DNA of 64,000 bases. Source: Azolla caroliniana (Eukaryota > Polypodiophyta). Both the position numbers and the translations under genes were made by a program. Below, in pieces: positions 44,556-54,678 of this stretch. The notes under the pieces were generated by a model that made no database searches, was not told the origin of the DNA, and saw only the letters and a program-made list of their open reading frames with translations. The DNA lies in assembly GCA_043228905.1 (NCBI GenBank), contig JBHGNT010000001.1, positions 21,080,001 to 21,144,000 of the forward strand, given 5' to 3'. Within the stretch, counting starts at the first letter, position 1. Each line of letters begins with the position of its first letter.

Positions 44556-44740
44556 TCTTGAGCGGACAAACTCAACCGGACCCGGATCGGTTGAACAAGC
44601 CAGAGCCGGATCGGAGTCCGGAATGAAGAGCCGGATCGGATTGGAACCGGTAGGCCGTTAGAGGCCTACGAATCTAGCCTAGTATGTAGGCATATTTTTG
44701 GGAGTTAGTGGTAGTCACTTGTATGAGAATTGAAGTACGT
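44556..44740 (+). repeat. Truncated 3' LTR of the 35869 copia element
   Basis: Begins TCTTGAGCGGACAAAC (TG to TC) and follows the 5' LTR to GAAGTACGTGT, lacking about 40 bp present in the 5' copy. It then ends in unrelated CT-rich sequence. Confidence 0.8.
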
Positions 44741-45050
44741 GTCCCTCTTTATCCCTCCTTTCCGCCATCTCATCTTCTTATCCCTCCTTCCCTTCATACT
44801 AATCCTCTTATCCTTCCTTTCTCCAATAATAAATGGCAACTTTTAGCGCTCAAGTATATCAATCCGTTTTCTCGGAGCTCTAATGCTTAAAAAAAACGTT
44901 TGTAGCACTAGACCAAAAAAATCAATTGTAGCACTATTTGTTAGGGGATCTTCAACAAATAGCTCTAGAAAAACAACAACATGGGGAGTTGACGTTACAC
45001 GTGCAATAACTCAAAGCAACTGGCGATCATAGTTCGGTACATCTGGCGAT
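44741..45050. other. Non-coding, CT-rich then AT-rich
   Basis: Starts with repeated TATCCCTCC/TTCC words. No gene seen. The last part may be the decayed beginning of the following gypsy gag. Confidence 0.45.
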
Positions 45051-45592
45051 TCAAATGCATCCTTCTCGATATCCCACCGATGCATCACGAGTGGGACTAG
45101 TAGGCACGCTACTTAGTGGCACAACTTTGGCATGGTTCGCCCCTTTGTTAGACAAATGATCTCCTTTGTTAAATAATTTTGAGGATTTTATTAGTGAGTT
45201 TAAAGAATGTTTTGGAGATACAGATAGCATTAGGACGGCAATCAATAAAATCCAAAGACTCCGTAAAGGTCATCGTCCAGCCTCAACTTATGCTGCAGAT
45301 TTCCATCTACTCACCACCGATATTCTCTCAGATGACCAAGCATTGATGGAGAAATTTCTCTATGGAATATGTAATCAAGGGTTTACTCTTGACTTTCCTT
45401 GAAGAACCAAAGTTGTTCACTGAAGCAATCCGTCGAGCGGTACGATGACATAACCGGCTTTTAGAACGACGTTCGGAATGTCAATTACAAATGTCAAGGA
45501 CAATATCAGAGCACACCTATGCCTCAGATGTAGTAAAACCTATTTCAAGGGAGTCATATAATGCATCTCCGGCAAATACTCCAACACCAATG
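45051..45592 (+). pseudogene. Ty3/gypsy Gag fragment
   Basis: Reads TDASRVGLVGTLLSGTTLAW, then PLLNNFEDFISEFKECFGDT, INKIQRLRKGHRPASTYAAD and DDQALMEKFLYGIC. This is the conserved capsid pattern of plant/fungal gypsy Gag (retrotransposon gag domain). There is a stop near 45150 and a frameshift near 45400 (TEAIRRAVR follows in another frame). The right side is cut by the LTR at 45593. Confidence 0.7.
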
Positions 45593-46032
45593 TGTGAATG
45601 TGAACGTGCGGAAGCGTTAGATAGAACCGGCTCAGCCGGATAGCAACAGAGAACAAAATGAAGGTTTAATGGAGAAGCTAAATACACAGTATATGCGGGA
45701 GTGATAGAGAGAGTAGAACATAAACGTAGATTCAAAGTAACTCTAAAACTCTGTACATACAACGTGCTAAACAACACTATTTATACAAGTCCATAAAGGA
45801 TTGATAGAAGTACTGACAAGTACTTAAATATTCCTACGTGCGACTGACACTAACTACGAGACAATGATTACCTAGTACTCTAGGCTACTACTAGGCTTCC
45901 GGTTCCCGCTCGAATCTAGCTCTCTGATCCGTCTCCCCGATCCGGCTGGTTGTTTTCGGATACCATCCGGATACCGATCCGGCTCAGGCTTATTCAGCCG
46001 ACCCGGATCTGGTTGAGCTTGCTCTCTCAACA
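45593..46032 (-). repeat. 3' LTR of the degenerate minus-strand copia
   Basis: On the minus strand TGTTGAGAGAGCAAGC..CACATTCACA, with the GAAGTACT..AGTACTT type inverted repeat (45808-45826), a TATA-like TTGTATAAAT next to it and the GCTATCCGGCTGAGCCGG segment also found in the LTR at 35869. Confidence 0.8.
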
Positions 46033-47255
46033 CTCCCCCTCAAGCTCAACTTCTACCCAGCTCCTTCTGGCATCTCTCCGCCTTGCTCACGCTCCTCATC
46101 CGGTCCAGTCCTATTTGCCACGAGCCTTCTGGTTCTGCGCACCTCGACCTCCTCAGTCGGCTTGTTTGCTCAACAGGCCCATTTTAGCTCCCTCACTGTT
46201 GCAACTCTGGCGCTTGTCGACCCGTCGGTTCCTTCGTGTTGGCGTCACCTTCCGCTGCGTCCGTGTCTGCTTGGCCTTTAGTTGGTCCGGCTTCTCGGAA
46301 TCTTGAATTGAATCGGTTTCCTCTGATTCGTTCCAGCTCTTGTCCGAATCGGTCGCTCTCGATTCGTTCCGACTCTTGTCTGAGTCAGTGTTCTCCAATT
46401 CATCTTTGGGTTTCAGGCCCTTCACCTCATCAGACCATGTCCGGGTCTTGGCCTTCTCCTTCCGGTCGACTCTGTCCATATTGACTCTACCGCTGCTGCC
46501 GCTCGTTCCGACTTGTTCAGATGTGCCGACTCCCTTTGTCGACTCGCCCCCCTTTTTCCTCTAGTCTCTCCATTTGTTGGTTCTTTCTTCCTCTCCGGCT
46601 CCTTGTCTAGTGCCATCCATTCCCTTTCCTGTTCTCCCCCTCAAGTGCGGCACATCGAGATACTGAATACCGAGCACCTCCAAAAAATGCTACAACTTGT
46701 CTGATCCTAGCGGCTTGGTGAAGATGTCGACAACCTGCTGATCTGTTTGAACATACTGAAGCTCAAATTCATTGCTCAGGACCCGCTCGCGAACAAAGCG
46801 AAAATGCAGTTCTATGTGCTTTGAGCATGGAATACAGGGTTCTTGGCGAGCTGTATGTTGTTGATGTTGTCACACTAGATTAGGATCAGGGTCGGTATCT
46901 CGATCCGGAGGTCACGCAATAGTCACTAAAGCCAGATGGCTTCACAGGTGGCATTGGTAGCACCCTGGTACTCAGCCTCAGTACTCAATAGAGCCACTAT
47001 TTGCTGCTTTTTGCTAATCCACGCAACAACCGCGCTACCTAGAGAAAACATGTAACCGGAGGTGGATCGATGATCCGATGCATCACCAGTCCAACCGGTA
47101 TCTGTGTATCCGACTAGCTCTTCAGTTATACCATGCCGGTATAACAGTCCCTGGTACTTCGTGCGGCTAACATACCAAAGTATCCGGTGTGCGCACTAAA
47201 GGTGCTCGACGGTCAGCTTCTGCATGAACTGGTTGATCACTCCGACCGGGTAACT
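46033..47255 (-). pseudogene. Copia RT end, RNase H and post-RNase H region
   Basis: From 47255 downward: YPVGVINQFMQKLTVEHL, TAG (47198-47196), RILWYVSRTKYQGLLY, RNase H (STSGYMFSLGSAVVAW, STEAEYQGATNATCEAIW) and then the post-RNase H segment (46479-46153) with KAKTRTWSDEVKGLK, SDKSRNES and LKAKQTRTQRK. Confidence 0.8.
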
Positions 47256-47555
47256 TGTTGGGGACAAGGCCGTCAATGCGGAAGTGCAAGCAACATTCGT
47301 GATGAGGAAGAACCTGTGTATGCATGAGCAAGATAGACACAGAGGGAGAGCGAGAGAGAGAGGCACAAAGGAAACGATATATTCCAAATAGCAATTGTTA
47401 CAAATGACAACCAACCTTCACTAAAGGTTACAAAGTCACTTTATATAGTGACTATCCTAGGGCAACTGCCCTTTATGCTATTTACAGAAATAGCCCGAAC
47501 TTGGGCTGTCCAAAGGGACTGTGTGAATACGGCCATTATACACTCGTATTCGACA
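47256..47555 (-). repeat. 3' LTR of the TAACT-flanked copia element
   Basis: 300 bp, adjoining a polypurine tract (minus strand ACGGGGGAG) at 47556-47564. Confidence 0.93.
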
Positions 47556-47755
47556 CTCCCCCGTTATGGGCGTATACATGGGTTATCTTAAAGAATTATA
47601 GGTATATATACAAGGTTTATCAGACAAATCGGTTTTGTTAGAGTCGGCAATATCTGAAGACAGAAGACTGAATCTGTCGGGTCGAAAGAGCTAAAGCCGA
47701 TCCTTAGAGAACCGATGTCGGTGGTCCGAAACCATCCTGTGCTGTGTGTCCGACT

Positions 47756-49354
47756 TTAACCGAACCGATTTTTCATTATGCCCATCTGGTGCCGAAGGAA
47801 CCGGAAGCGATCCGCCGAAAGACACTTTGTCATTCCATCTACGACATTATCGGTTGTGGATATCTTCTCGAGACTGATTTTCCCTGAAATGACACAGTTC
47901 CGAACGAAGTGATATCGAACGTCGATATGCTTAGAGGTGTTGTGGTGAACCAGATTTTTTGACAAAGCAACAACACCCTGACTGTCGCTGTAGACAACTG
48001 GAGCCGAGTTGGAGTCGACCTGCCGAAACGTGTGCGCTAGTCGACCGAGCCATAAAGCTTCTTTTGCCGCTTCGGACGTAGCTACATATTCCGCTTTGGT
48101 CGTTGAGGTGGTTGTGCACTCCTAAAGTTTTGACTTCCACGAGATTGCTCCATTGCCGAATTTGAAACAGTATCCGGTTGTTGATTTCCGACTGTCCACA
48201 CAGCCGGCGACATCTGAGTCAGTGTAACAGACTACGCCTGAGGTTGAGTTCGGGCCGAAAAGAATGTCATGGTCTTCTGTTCCAGCTAGATATCTGAACA
48301 CATGCTTGACTGCGTTCCAGTGCGATCAGCCAGGGTTGTGCATGAATCTGCTGACGACTCCTACGATGGGAGAAATATCAGGCCGTGTCGCGACCATTGT
48401 GTACATAAGGGAGCCGACTGCTGGTGCATACGGTACCAACTTCATATCTTCCCCTTCCAGACCGGATGTCGAGCAGTCTCGCTGAGACAGCCGAAGGTTA
48501 ATGGGGAGCGGGGTCGAAGCAGACTTGGCCGAGTGCATGTTGAAGCGTTCCAAGACACGTCCGATGTAGTCGGTTTGAGACAAGAAAAGTTGACGTTTAT
48601 CGCGATGCTGACTAATCTTCATAGCAAGTATGTGTCTTGCCGGATTGAGGTCCTTCATGGCAAACTTCAATCGTAGTTTCCAAACGAGTTCGGTGAGCTC
48701 TCCGGCATGCCGGCCGGAGAGGAGCATGTCGTCCACATAGATGATGAGGAAGATGGGAGACCCGTCTCTATTTTGGTAAAGAGACAATGGTCCTCATTGC
48801 TCTTTGAGAAGCCGACTGATTGGATGAAGTCATCGAACTTCTTGTACCACTATCGGGGTGCATGTTTGAGGCCGTAGAGACTCTTCCTGAGTCGGCAGAC
48901 TAGATGTTCCTGGCCGGATGCCAGAAAGCCTTTCGGCTGCTCCATATAGATTTCCTCCTGTAGGTCACTGTGGAGGAATGTTGTTTTTACATCTAGCTGA
49001 ATCAGCTCCAAGTTGTCGGTGGCCAAGACGCCGAGCATGAAACGAAGGGTCGTCATTTTCACCACTGGTGAAAAGATTTCGTCGAAGTCGACGCCATATT
49101 CTTGTCTAAAGCCCTTTGCAACTAATCTAGCCTTGTACTTTGGGTTGGTCGAGTCAGACGTCTCTTTTAGTCGATAGACCCACTTACATGGAAGAGCACA
49201 TCGATTCTCCGGTAAGTCGACTAAGTCCCAAGTCTTGTTTGCCCGAATGGAGTGCATTTCCGACTCCATCGCCAGATGCCATGTGGTTGAATCGACAGAT
49301 GCTGATGCTTCTTCGTAGGACGCCGGTTCGCCGGCGTCGGTAAAGAAAATTCTG
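47756..49354 (-). pseudogene. Copia RT and RNase H (downstream half of pol)
   Basis: RT: WHLAMESEMHSIRANKTWDL, GVDFDEIFSPVVKMTTLRFM, LDVKTTFLHSDLQEEIYMEQ, CRLRKSLYGLKHAPR, then a TAG in place of Gln, and FLIIYVDDMLLSGRHAGEL near 48740 in another frame. RNase H follows (48240-47756) and ends with MSKNLVHHNTSKHIDVRYHF and MTKCLSADRF. 47556-47755 is non-coding up to the polypurine tract. Confidence 0.85.
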
Positions 49355-49359
49355 GGAGA

Positions 49360-49959
49360 TGTTGGGATTACGGTCCCTCCGGATGGGATGATCGGATGTC
49401 CGGAGATGAATGACGGCAAACCCGGTTTCGGAGCCGGATGATGAAGACCCGGTTTCGGAGCCGGATGATGAATGTACCCGGAGAGAGATCCGGATGCGGG
49501 GACATATTTGTGAATATGTTTGCCAAGGGCCCTTGAGGCTACATTTGTAAATAAGCCGGAAAGTCATATGTGTATAAATATGACTTAGGGCAAACAGTTT
49601 TTATGTTGCTACTCATTTTTTCTGTTTTTCCACTTAAGAGGAGTGAAGAGAGAGCAGCCGTGAGAGAGATAGAGTGTGAGAGAGGAAGAGGTCGACGCCT
49701 CTGTGTAATTCCGCCGCCTGTGGCGAGGACAGCGAGCTCAAGGTCGTCGCCTTGCAGCTCGCCATTGTATATTTCTCTGTGCATAGTTTTGGTTCGGAGT
49801 CTTGTACTCCCGTGGTTTTTTCCCGTACAGGGTTTTCCACGTTAAATCGTGTGTCCACTCTATTTTTCGCATTTCCCATATTCTGCAACAACGATTCGTG
49901 TGTTTCCTTGGTGGCGGCCGAGAGGTGAAGTTTGGAAAGTGACGATTATTTTTTCATCA
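49360..49959 (+). repeat. 5' LTR of the young copia element
   Basis: TGTTGGGATTACGG..TTTTCATCA. It contains a short direct repeat (GGTTTCGGAGCCGGATGATGA twice, about 49421-49470), TATAAATATGACTT at about 49574 and a GAGAGAGATAGAG stretch. Confidence 0.95.
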
Positions 49960-49962
49960 ATT

Positions 49963-49974
49963 TGGTATCAGAGC
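49963..49974 (+). other. Primer binding site, initiator tRNA-Met
   Basis: TGGTATCAGAGC three bases downstream of the LTR. Confidence 0.92.
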
Positions 49975-49989
49975 GAGCTGCTGTAGAAA

Positions 49990-52900
49990 ATGGAAGGCGG
50001 CGGCAGCGGGCAGCCGGGGATGATGGTGCTGAATGCGCAGAATTACGCCGACTGGAAGATCAAGATGGAGGATCTTCTGATTGTTCGGGACCTGTACGAA
50101 CCGATTGACAGGTCGGAAATACCGAAGGGGGTACTTGAGTCGGAATGGAGGCTTCTGAACCGGAAAGCCGTTGCAACCATTCGGCAATACGTCGACGTGA
50201 GCGTTCTACAACATGTGGCGAACGACACCAACGCATATGAGATGTGGCGGAAGCTGTCGGGCCTCTACGAGAGGAAGAATGCGTTGAACCGGACCTCCCT
50301 GATGAGGAAGATAGTGAACCTCAAGTACCGGGACGACGAGAGTATGGTGGAACACGTAAGCACGTTCATGGGATTCGTGAACCAGCTTGCGGCGATCAAG
50401 TTCCCGTTGGAGGATGCAATGCAAGCCATCATCCTGATGTGTACATTGCCGGAAAGCTGGGAGAACTTGGTGGTGACTCTCAGCACCTCCTGCACCGAAG
50501 ATAACTTGTCCCTACAAACGGTAAAGACAAGTATTTTGAACGAAGAAGCGCGTCGGAGAGATAAAGAACCGGCCTCCGACTCGAAGGCGCTGCTTACCGA
50601 ATCGGAACGGGGAAGACAGTGGAACCGGAGTCCGCAAAGACGGGAGAAGTCGGGGACCCGGTCGCAGTCAAGAGGAAGACCCACATGCTTCCACTGTGGG
50701 AAGCCGGGGAACTTCCGGAAGAATTGTCGGCATTACCGAAAGGACAACGGAGCCGACGACACCGATTCGAAGAAGTCACCGGAGAGAAACGGTGCATACC
50801 GGGGAGCCACGGACCGGAGAGGTCCGGATCGGCGAGGGCAGGACAGGAAAGGAACGACGGCACTCGCGGCAAGTGAGGAAGAAATCATGCTCATCACCGA
50901 AGAAGGTGAACTAAACATTGCCGGCGATGAGACGACCTGGGTGGTCGATTCCGGAGCGTCGTTCCACCTGACCCCGGAAAGAAGATACTTCTCATCCTAC
51001 ACAGCCGGTGAACATGGCTGTGTTCGGATGGGAAATGAAGGTACATGCCGGATTGCCGGCATAGGAGACGTGTGGTTGACAACCTCGACCGGATGCAAAA
51101 TGCTGCTGAAGGATGTCCGACACGTTCCGGAGGTTCGATTGAACCTGATTTCGGCCAGGAGGCTAGACGATGAAGGCTACACAGGTAGCATCCGGAACGG
51201 CGTAATGAAGTTCAGCAAGGGGAGCCTGATAGTGGCTCGGGCCCGGAAAGTCAACACACTGTACCTGATGAATGCCCGGTTATGTCCGGAAGAGCTGAAT
51301 GTGGCAGCCGACACTGCCGGTGAGCTGTGGCACAAAAGACTGTGCCACATGAGTGAGAAGGGGATGAAGAGGCTTGCAGAAGACAACCTTATTCCAGTGA
51401 AGCATGTGCACCTGGAGAAGTGCACCGATTGCCTGGCCGGTAAGCAGAACCGAACCTCCTTCCATTCAAGGCCACCGACGAGACGTAGTGTACCATTGGA
51501 GTTGGTACACACTGATGTGTGTCAGGTAGAAACGAAGTCACATGGCGGAGCCCAGTACTTCGTGACATTCATTGATGATCACAGCCGGAAGCTGTGGACA
51601 GCACCGCTGAAGACGAAGGACCAAGTGTTGTCCGTCTTCAAAGAACTCCACGCGAGAGTGGAAAGAGAATCCGGCAAGAAGCTGAAAGCGATACGAGCGG
51701 ATAACGGAGGGGAATACCGGGGGCAGTTCGCGGAGTACTGTCGCTCGAAAGGAATCCGGCTCGAGTTTACTGTGCCGAAGACGCCGGAACTGAACGGGCT
51801 GGCCGAGAGGATGAACCGGACCATAATGGAGAGGGTCCGGAGTATGCTGGCGCATGCGAAATTACCCAAGGGATTTTGGGCTGAGGCAATGTCGACGGCG
51901 ACATATGTGATAAATAGATCACCCTCAGTACCCCTGGATGGAGACACGCCACAGAGAGTGTGGACCGGTAAGGAAGTGTCCTACCGGCATCTGAAGGTGT
52001 TCGGGTGTCTCGCATACGTGCATGTGGCAAAGGACCGGAGAGGAAAGCTAGATCCAAAGACCCGGCCATGCATATTCCTCGGTTACGGCGACGACGAGTT
52101 CGGCTACCGAGTATGGGACCCGGTCGACAAGAAGATATTCAGGAGTCGAGACATCATCTTCATGGAGGACAAGACACTCGCCGACTGGGAGTCGGAGAAG
52201 AAGATGAAGAGCTCCAAGTCGACCGGTGAGGATCAACTCTACGAGGAGCAGTCCCGACCGGCAAGGGACCGGTTAGCACTCGAGGATCCGGCCGAAGACA
52301 ATGAAGAAACAGAACCGGCCGAGGAAGATGAAACTGATACCGGAACCGGCCCCGATCCCGAAATGGATTCGGATGAAGAGGAAACGGAGGAGCCGGTTAC
52401 CGAAGCTCCGGAACGGAGATATCCTCTAAGAGAGAGAAGGGCTCCCCGGAGATTTCCGGAACCAGAGCACGTGCTGCTAACCGACGAGGGGGAGCCGGAG
52501 AGCTTTGAAGAAGCAAAGCATGACACCCATAGCCGCAGGTGGTTAAGTGCCATGCAGGAGGAGATGGATTCCCTGCATGAGAACCACACATATGAACTTG
52601 TGGAGTTGCCGAAAGGAAAACGGGCACTCCGTAACAAGTGGGTGTTCAAGCTGAAACCGGGAGATGCCGGAAACCCCCCGAGATACAAAGCCAGGATCGT
52701 GGTGAAGGGGTTCCAGCAGAAGAAGGGCGTCGACTTCGACGAGATATTTGCCCCGGTAGTGAAGATGACCTCTATCCGGACGGTGCTGAGCATAGCGGCA
52801 AGCATGGACCTCGAGGTAGAACAGATGGACGTGAAGACGGCATTCCTTCACGGTGACCTCGAAGAAGAGATATACATGCAGCAACCGGAAGGATTCGAGA

Positions 52901-53688
52901 AGAAAGAGAAGGAGCACTTGGTATGCCGGTTGAAGAAGAGCCTTTATGGTTTGAAGCAGGCTCCCCGGCAGTGGTACCGAAAGTTTGACTCCTTCATGAC
53001 CGATGAAGGGTACTACAAAATGCAGTCCGACCACTGCGTGTTTGTGAAGAAGTTCGACGGAGGAGACCTTCTAATACTCCTCCTATACGTGGACGACATG
53101 TTGATCATCGGACGGGACCAGGTCAAGATACGGATGCTGAAGAAGGCTCTTCACCGAACCTTCTCAATGAAGGACCTGGGTCCGGCGAGGCAAATACTAG
53201 GGATGCACATCATCCGGGACCGGAAGAAGAAGCAGTTGTGGCTGTCACAGGAGAAGTACGTGACAAAGGTGCTTCAACGGTTCAACATGTCGGAAGCAAG
53301 ACCAGTCGGGTCGACTCTCCCGGCAAACTGCAAGTTGTCCAACAAGCAAAGTCCCAAGACAAAGGCTGAAAAGGAGGATATGATGAAAGTGCCGTATGCC
53401 TCAGCCGTCGGGAGCTTGATGTACGCCATGGTGTGTACGAGACCGGACATAGGATATGCAGTCGGAGTGGTGAGCCGGTACATGAGCAATCCTGGCAAAG
53501 AGCACTGGAACGCGGTCAAGTGGATACTCCGATACCTGAAGGGCACGACAAACGTGTGCCTCCGATTCGGCTCCGGTAAGCCCGAACTTGACGGTTTTAC
53601 CGATTCGGATATGTCGGCTGATGCAGATACCAGCCGGTCCACATCCGGGTATGTGATGACCTATGCAGGGGGAGCCGTTTCGTGGTAG
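49990..53688 (+). CDS. Copia Gag-Pol polyprotein (stops early in RNase H)
   Basis: 1232 residues from MEGGGSGQPGMMVLNAQNYA. Capsid (DUF4219/UBN2 type) about 10-190. The zinc knuckle near 234 reads CFHCGKPGNFRKNC, with Asn at the conserved His. Protease VVDSGASFHLTP has its Asp at about 320. The integrase zinc-binding part with LWHKRLCHMSEKG and CTDC is at about 445-480. The integrase core has D about 528 (FIDDHSRKLW), D about 571 (RADNGGEY) and E in ELNGLAERMNR about 607. An acidic linker ends at YPLRERR. RT spans about 850-1090 with IVVKGFQQKKGVDFDE and LLYVDDML near 1032. RNase H starts at GFTDSDMS. The frame ends at TAG 53686-53688, where relatives have Gln; the same frame continues to 54063. 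It would drive its own reverse transcription and integration were these lesions absent. Confidence 0.95.
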   Translation: MEGGGSGQPGMMVLNAQNYADWKIKMEDLLIVRDLYEPIDRSEIPKGVLESEWRLLNRKAVATIRQYVDVSVLQHVANDTNAYEMWRKLSGLYERKNALNRTSLMRKIVNLKYRDDESMVEHVSTFMGFVNQLAAIKFPLEDAMQAIILMCTLPESWENLVVTLSTSCTEDNLSLQTVKTSILNEEARRRDKEPASDSKALLTESERGRQWNRSPQRREKSGTRSQSRGRPTCFHCGKPGNFRKNCRHYRKDNGADDTDSKKSPERNGAYRGATDRRGPDRRGQDRKGTTALAASEEEIMLITEEGELNIAGDETTWVVDSGASFHLTPERRYFSSYTAGEHGCVRMGNEGTCRIAGIGDVWLTTSTGCKMLLKDVRHVPEVRLNLISARRLDDEGYTGSIRNGVMKFSKGSLIVARARKVNTLYLMNARLCPEELNVAADTAGELWHKRLCHMSEKGMKRLAEDNLIPVKHVHLEKCTDCLAGKQNRTSFHSRPPTRRSVPLELVHTDVCQVETKSHGGAQYFVTFIDDHSRKLWTAPLKTKDQVLSVFKELHARVERESGKKLKAIRADNGGEYRGQFAEYCRSKGIRLEFTVPKTPELNGLAERMNRTIMERVRSMLAHAKLPKGFWAEAMSTATYVINRSPSVPLDGDTPQRVWTGKEVSYRHLKVFGCLAYVHVAKDRRGKLDPKTRPCIFLGYGDDEFGYRVWDPVDKKIFRSRDIIFMEDKTLADWESEKKMKSSKSTGEDQLYEEQSRPARDRLALEDPAEDNEETEPAEEDETDTGTGPDPEMDSDEEETEEPVTEAPERRYPLRERRAPRRFPEPEHVLLTDEGEPESFEEAKHDTHSRRWLSAMQEEMDSLHENHTYELVELPKGKRALRNKWVFKLKPGDAGNPPRYKARIVVKGFQQKKGVDFDEIFAPVVKMTSIRTVLSIAASMDLEVEQMDVKTAFLHGDLEEEIYMQQPEGFEKKEKEHLVCRLKKSLYGLKQAPRQWYRKFDSFMTDEGYYKMQSDHCVFVKKFDGGDLLILLLYVDDMLIIGRDQVKIRMLKKALHRTFSMKDLGPARQILGMHIIRDRKKKQLWLSQEKYVTKVLQRFNMSEARPVGSTLPANCKLSNKQSPKTKAEKEDMMKVPYASAVGSLMYAMVCTRPDIGYAVGVVSRYMSNPGKEHWNAVKWILRYLKGTTNVCLRFGSGKPELDGFTDSDMSADADTSRSTSGYVMTYAGGAVSW

Positions 53689-54063
53689 TCGAGGCTGCAG
53701 AAGACGGTTGCGTTGTCAACCACGGAGGCGGAGTACATGGTGGCTGTTGAAGCCGGCAAGGAAATAATATGGATGAAGGACTTCATTAGAGAGCTCGGGA
53801 TCCGGCAGGAGGAGTACCGACTCTACTGCGATAGTCAGAGTGCCATCCACCTTGCAAAGAACGCGGCCTACCATTCCCGGACGAAACACATCCAGCGTAG
53901 ATACCACTGGATCCGGGAAAGGATAGAAGACAAGGAGTTCGTGTTGACGAAGATCCACACGGACGAGAACGGGTCGGATATGCTGACCAAGGTGCTCACA
54001 CCCGACAAGCTGGAAGCATGTCGGAAGAGGATCGGATTGGAGAGACATCCCATGCCGAAGTGA
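53689..54063 (+). pseudogene. RNase H remainder after the in-frame TAG
   Basis: In phase with gag-pol: STTEAEYMVAVEAGKEIIWM, LYCDSQSAIHLAKNAAYHSR, TKHIQRRYHWI and the end RIGLERHPMPK, then TGA. The second catalytic part of RNase H (E in TTEAEY, D in YCDSQ) lies here, so the protein without it lacks active RNase H. Confidence 0.93.
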
Positions 54064-54071
54064 AGGGGGAG
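54063..54071 (+). other. Polypurine tract
   Basis: AAGGGGGAG right before the 3' LTR; overlaps the end of pol. Confidence 0.85.
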
Positions 54072-54073
54072 TT

Positions 54074-54673
54074 TGTTGGGATTACGGTCCCTCCGGATGG
54101 GATGATCGGATGTCCGGAGATGAATGACGGCAAACCCGGTTTCGGAGCCAGATGATGAAGACCCGGTTTCGGAGCCGGATGATGAATGTACCCGGAGAGA
54201 GATCCGGATGCGGGGACATATTTGTGAATATGTTTGCCAAGGGCCCTTGAGGCTACATTTGTAAATAAGCCCAAAAGTCATATGTGTATAAATATGACTT
54301 AGGGCAAACAGTTTTTATGTTGCTACTCATTTTTTCTGTTTTTCCACTTAAGAGGAGTGAAGAGAGAGCAGCCGTGAGAGAGATAGAGTGTGAGAGAGGA
54401 AGAGGTCGACGCCTCTGTGTAATTCCGCCGCCTGTGGCGAGGACAGCGAGCTCAAGGTCGTCGCCTTGCAGCTCGCCATTGTATATTTCTCTGTGCATAG
54501 TTTTGGTTCGGAGTCTTGTACTCCCGTGGTTTTTTCCCGTACAGGGTTTTCCACGTTAAATCGTGTGTCCACTCTATTTTTCGCATTTCCCATATTCTGC
54601 AACAACGATTCGTGTGTTTCCTTGGTGGCGGCCGAGAGGTGAAGTTTGGAAAGTGACGATTATTTTTTCATCA
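54074..54673 (+). repeat. 3' LTR of the young copia element
   Basis: 600 bp; differs from the 5' copy by GAGCCAG/GAGCCGG and AAGCCCAA/AAGCCGGA. Confidence 0.95.
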
Positions 54674-54678
54674 GGAGA

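Larger units (their letters stand above)
35869..44740 (+). mobile_element. Degenerate copia element, interrupted by the 40000-43486 element
   Basis: 5' LTR 35869-36303, primer site, gag-PR-IN-RT-RNase H remnants (36401-39999 and 43492-43960), post-RNase H region to 44546, polypurine tract and the first 185 bp of a 3' LTR (44556-44740). It inserted into the RT of an older copia fragment. Confidence 0.88.
49360..54673 (+). mobile_element. Young, almost intact copia retrotransposon, TSD GGAGA
   Basis: 5314 bp with 600-bp LTRs (49360-49959 and 54074-54673) that differ at only about three positions. The duplication GGAGA lies at 49355-49359 and 54674-54678. A single 1357-codon gag-pol frame contains one internal TAG. 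It inserted in the IN-RT linker of the opposite-strand copia element. Confidence 0.97.

Noticed and set aside
52239-53034. Minus-strand frames of 160-190 codons
   Set aside because: Antisense shadows of the young copia pol on the plus strand.
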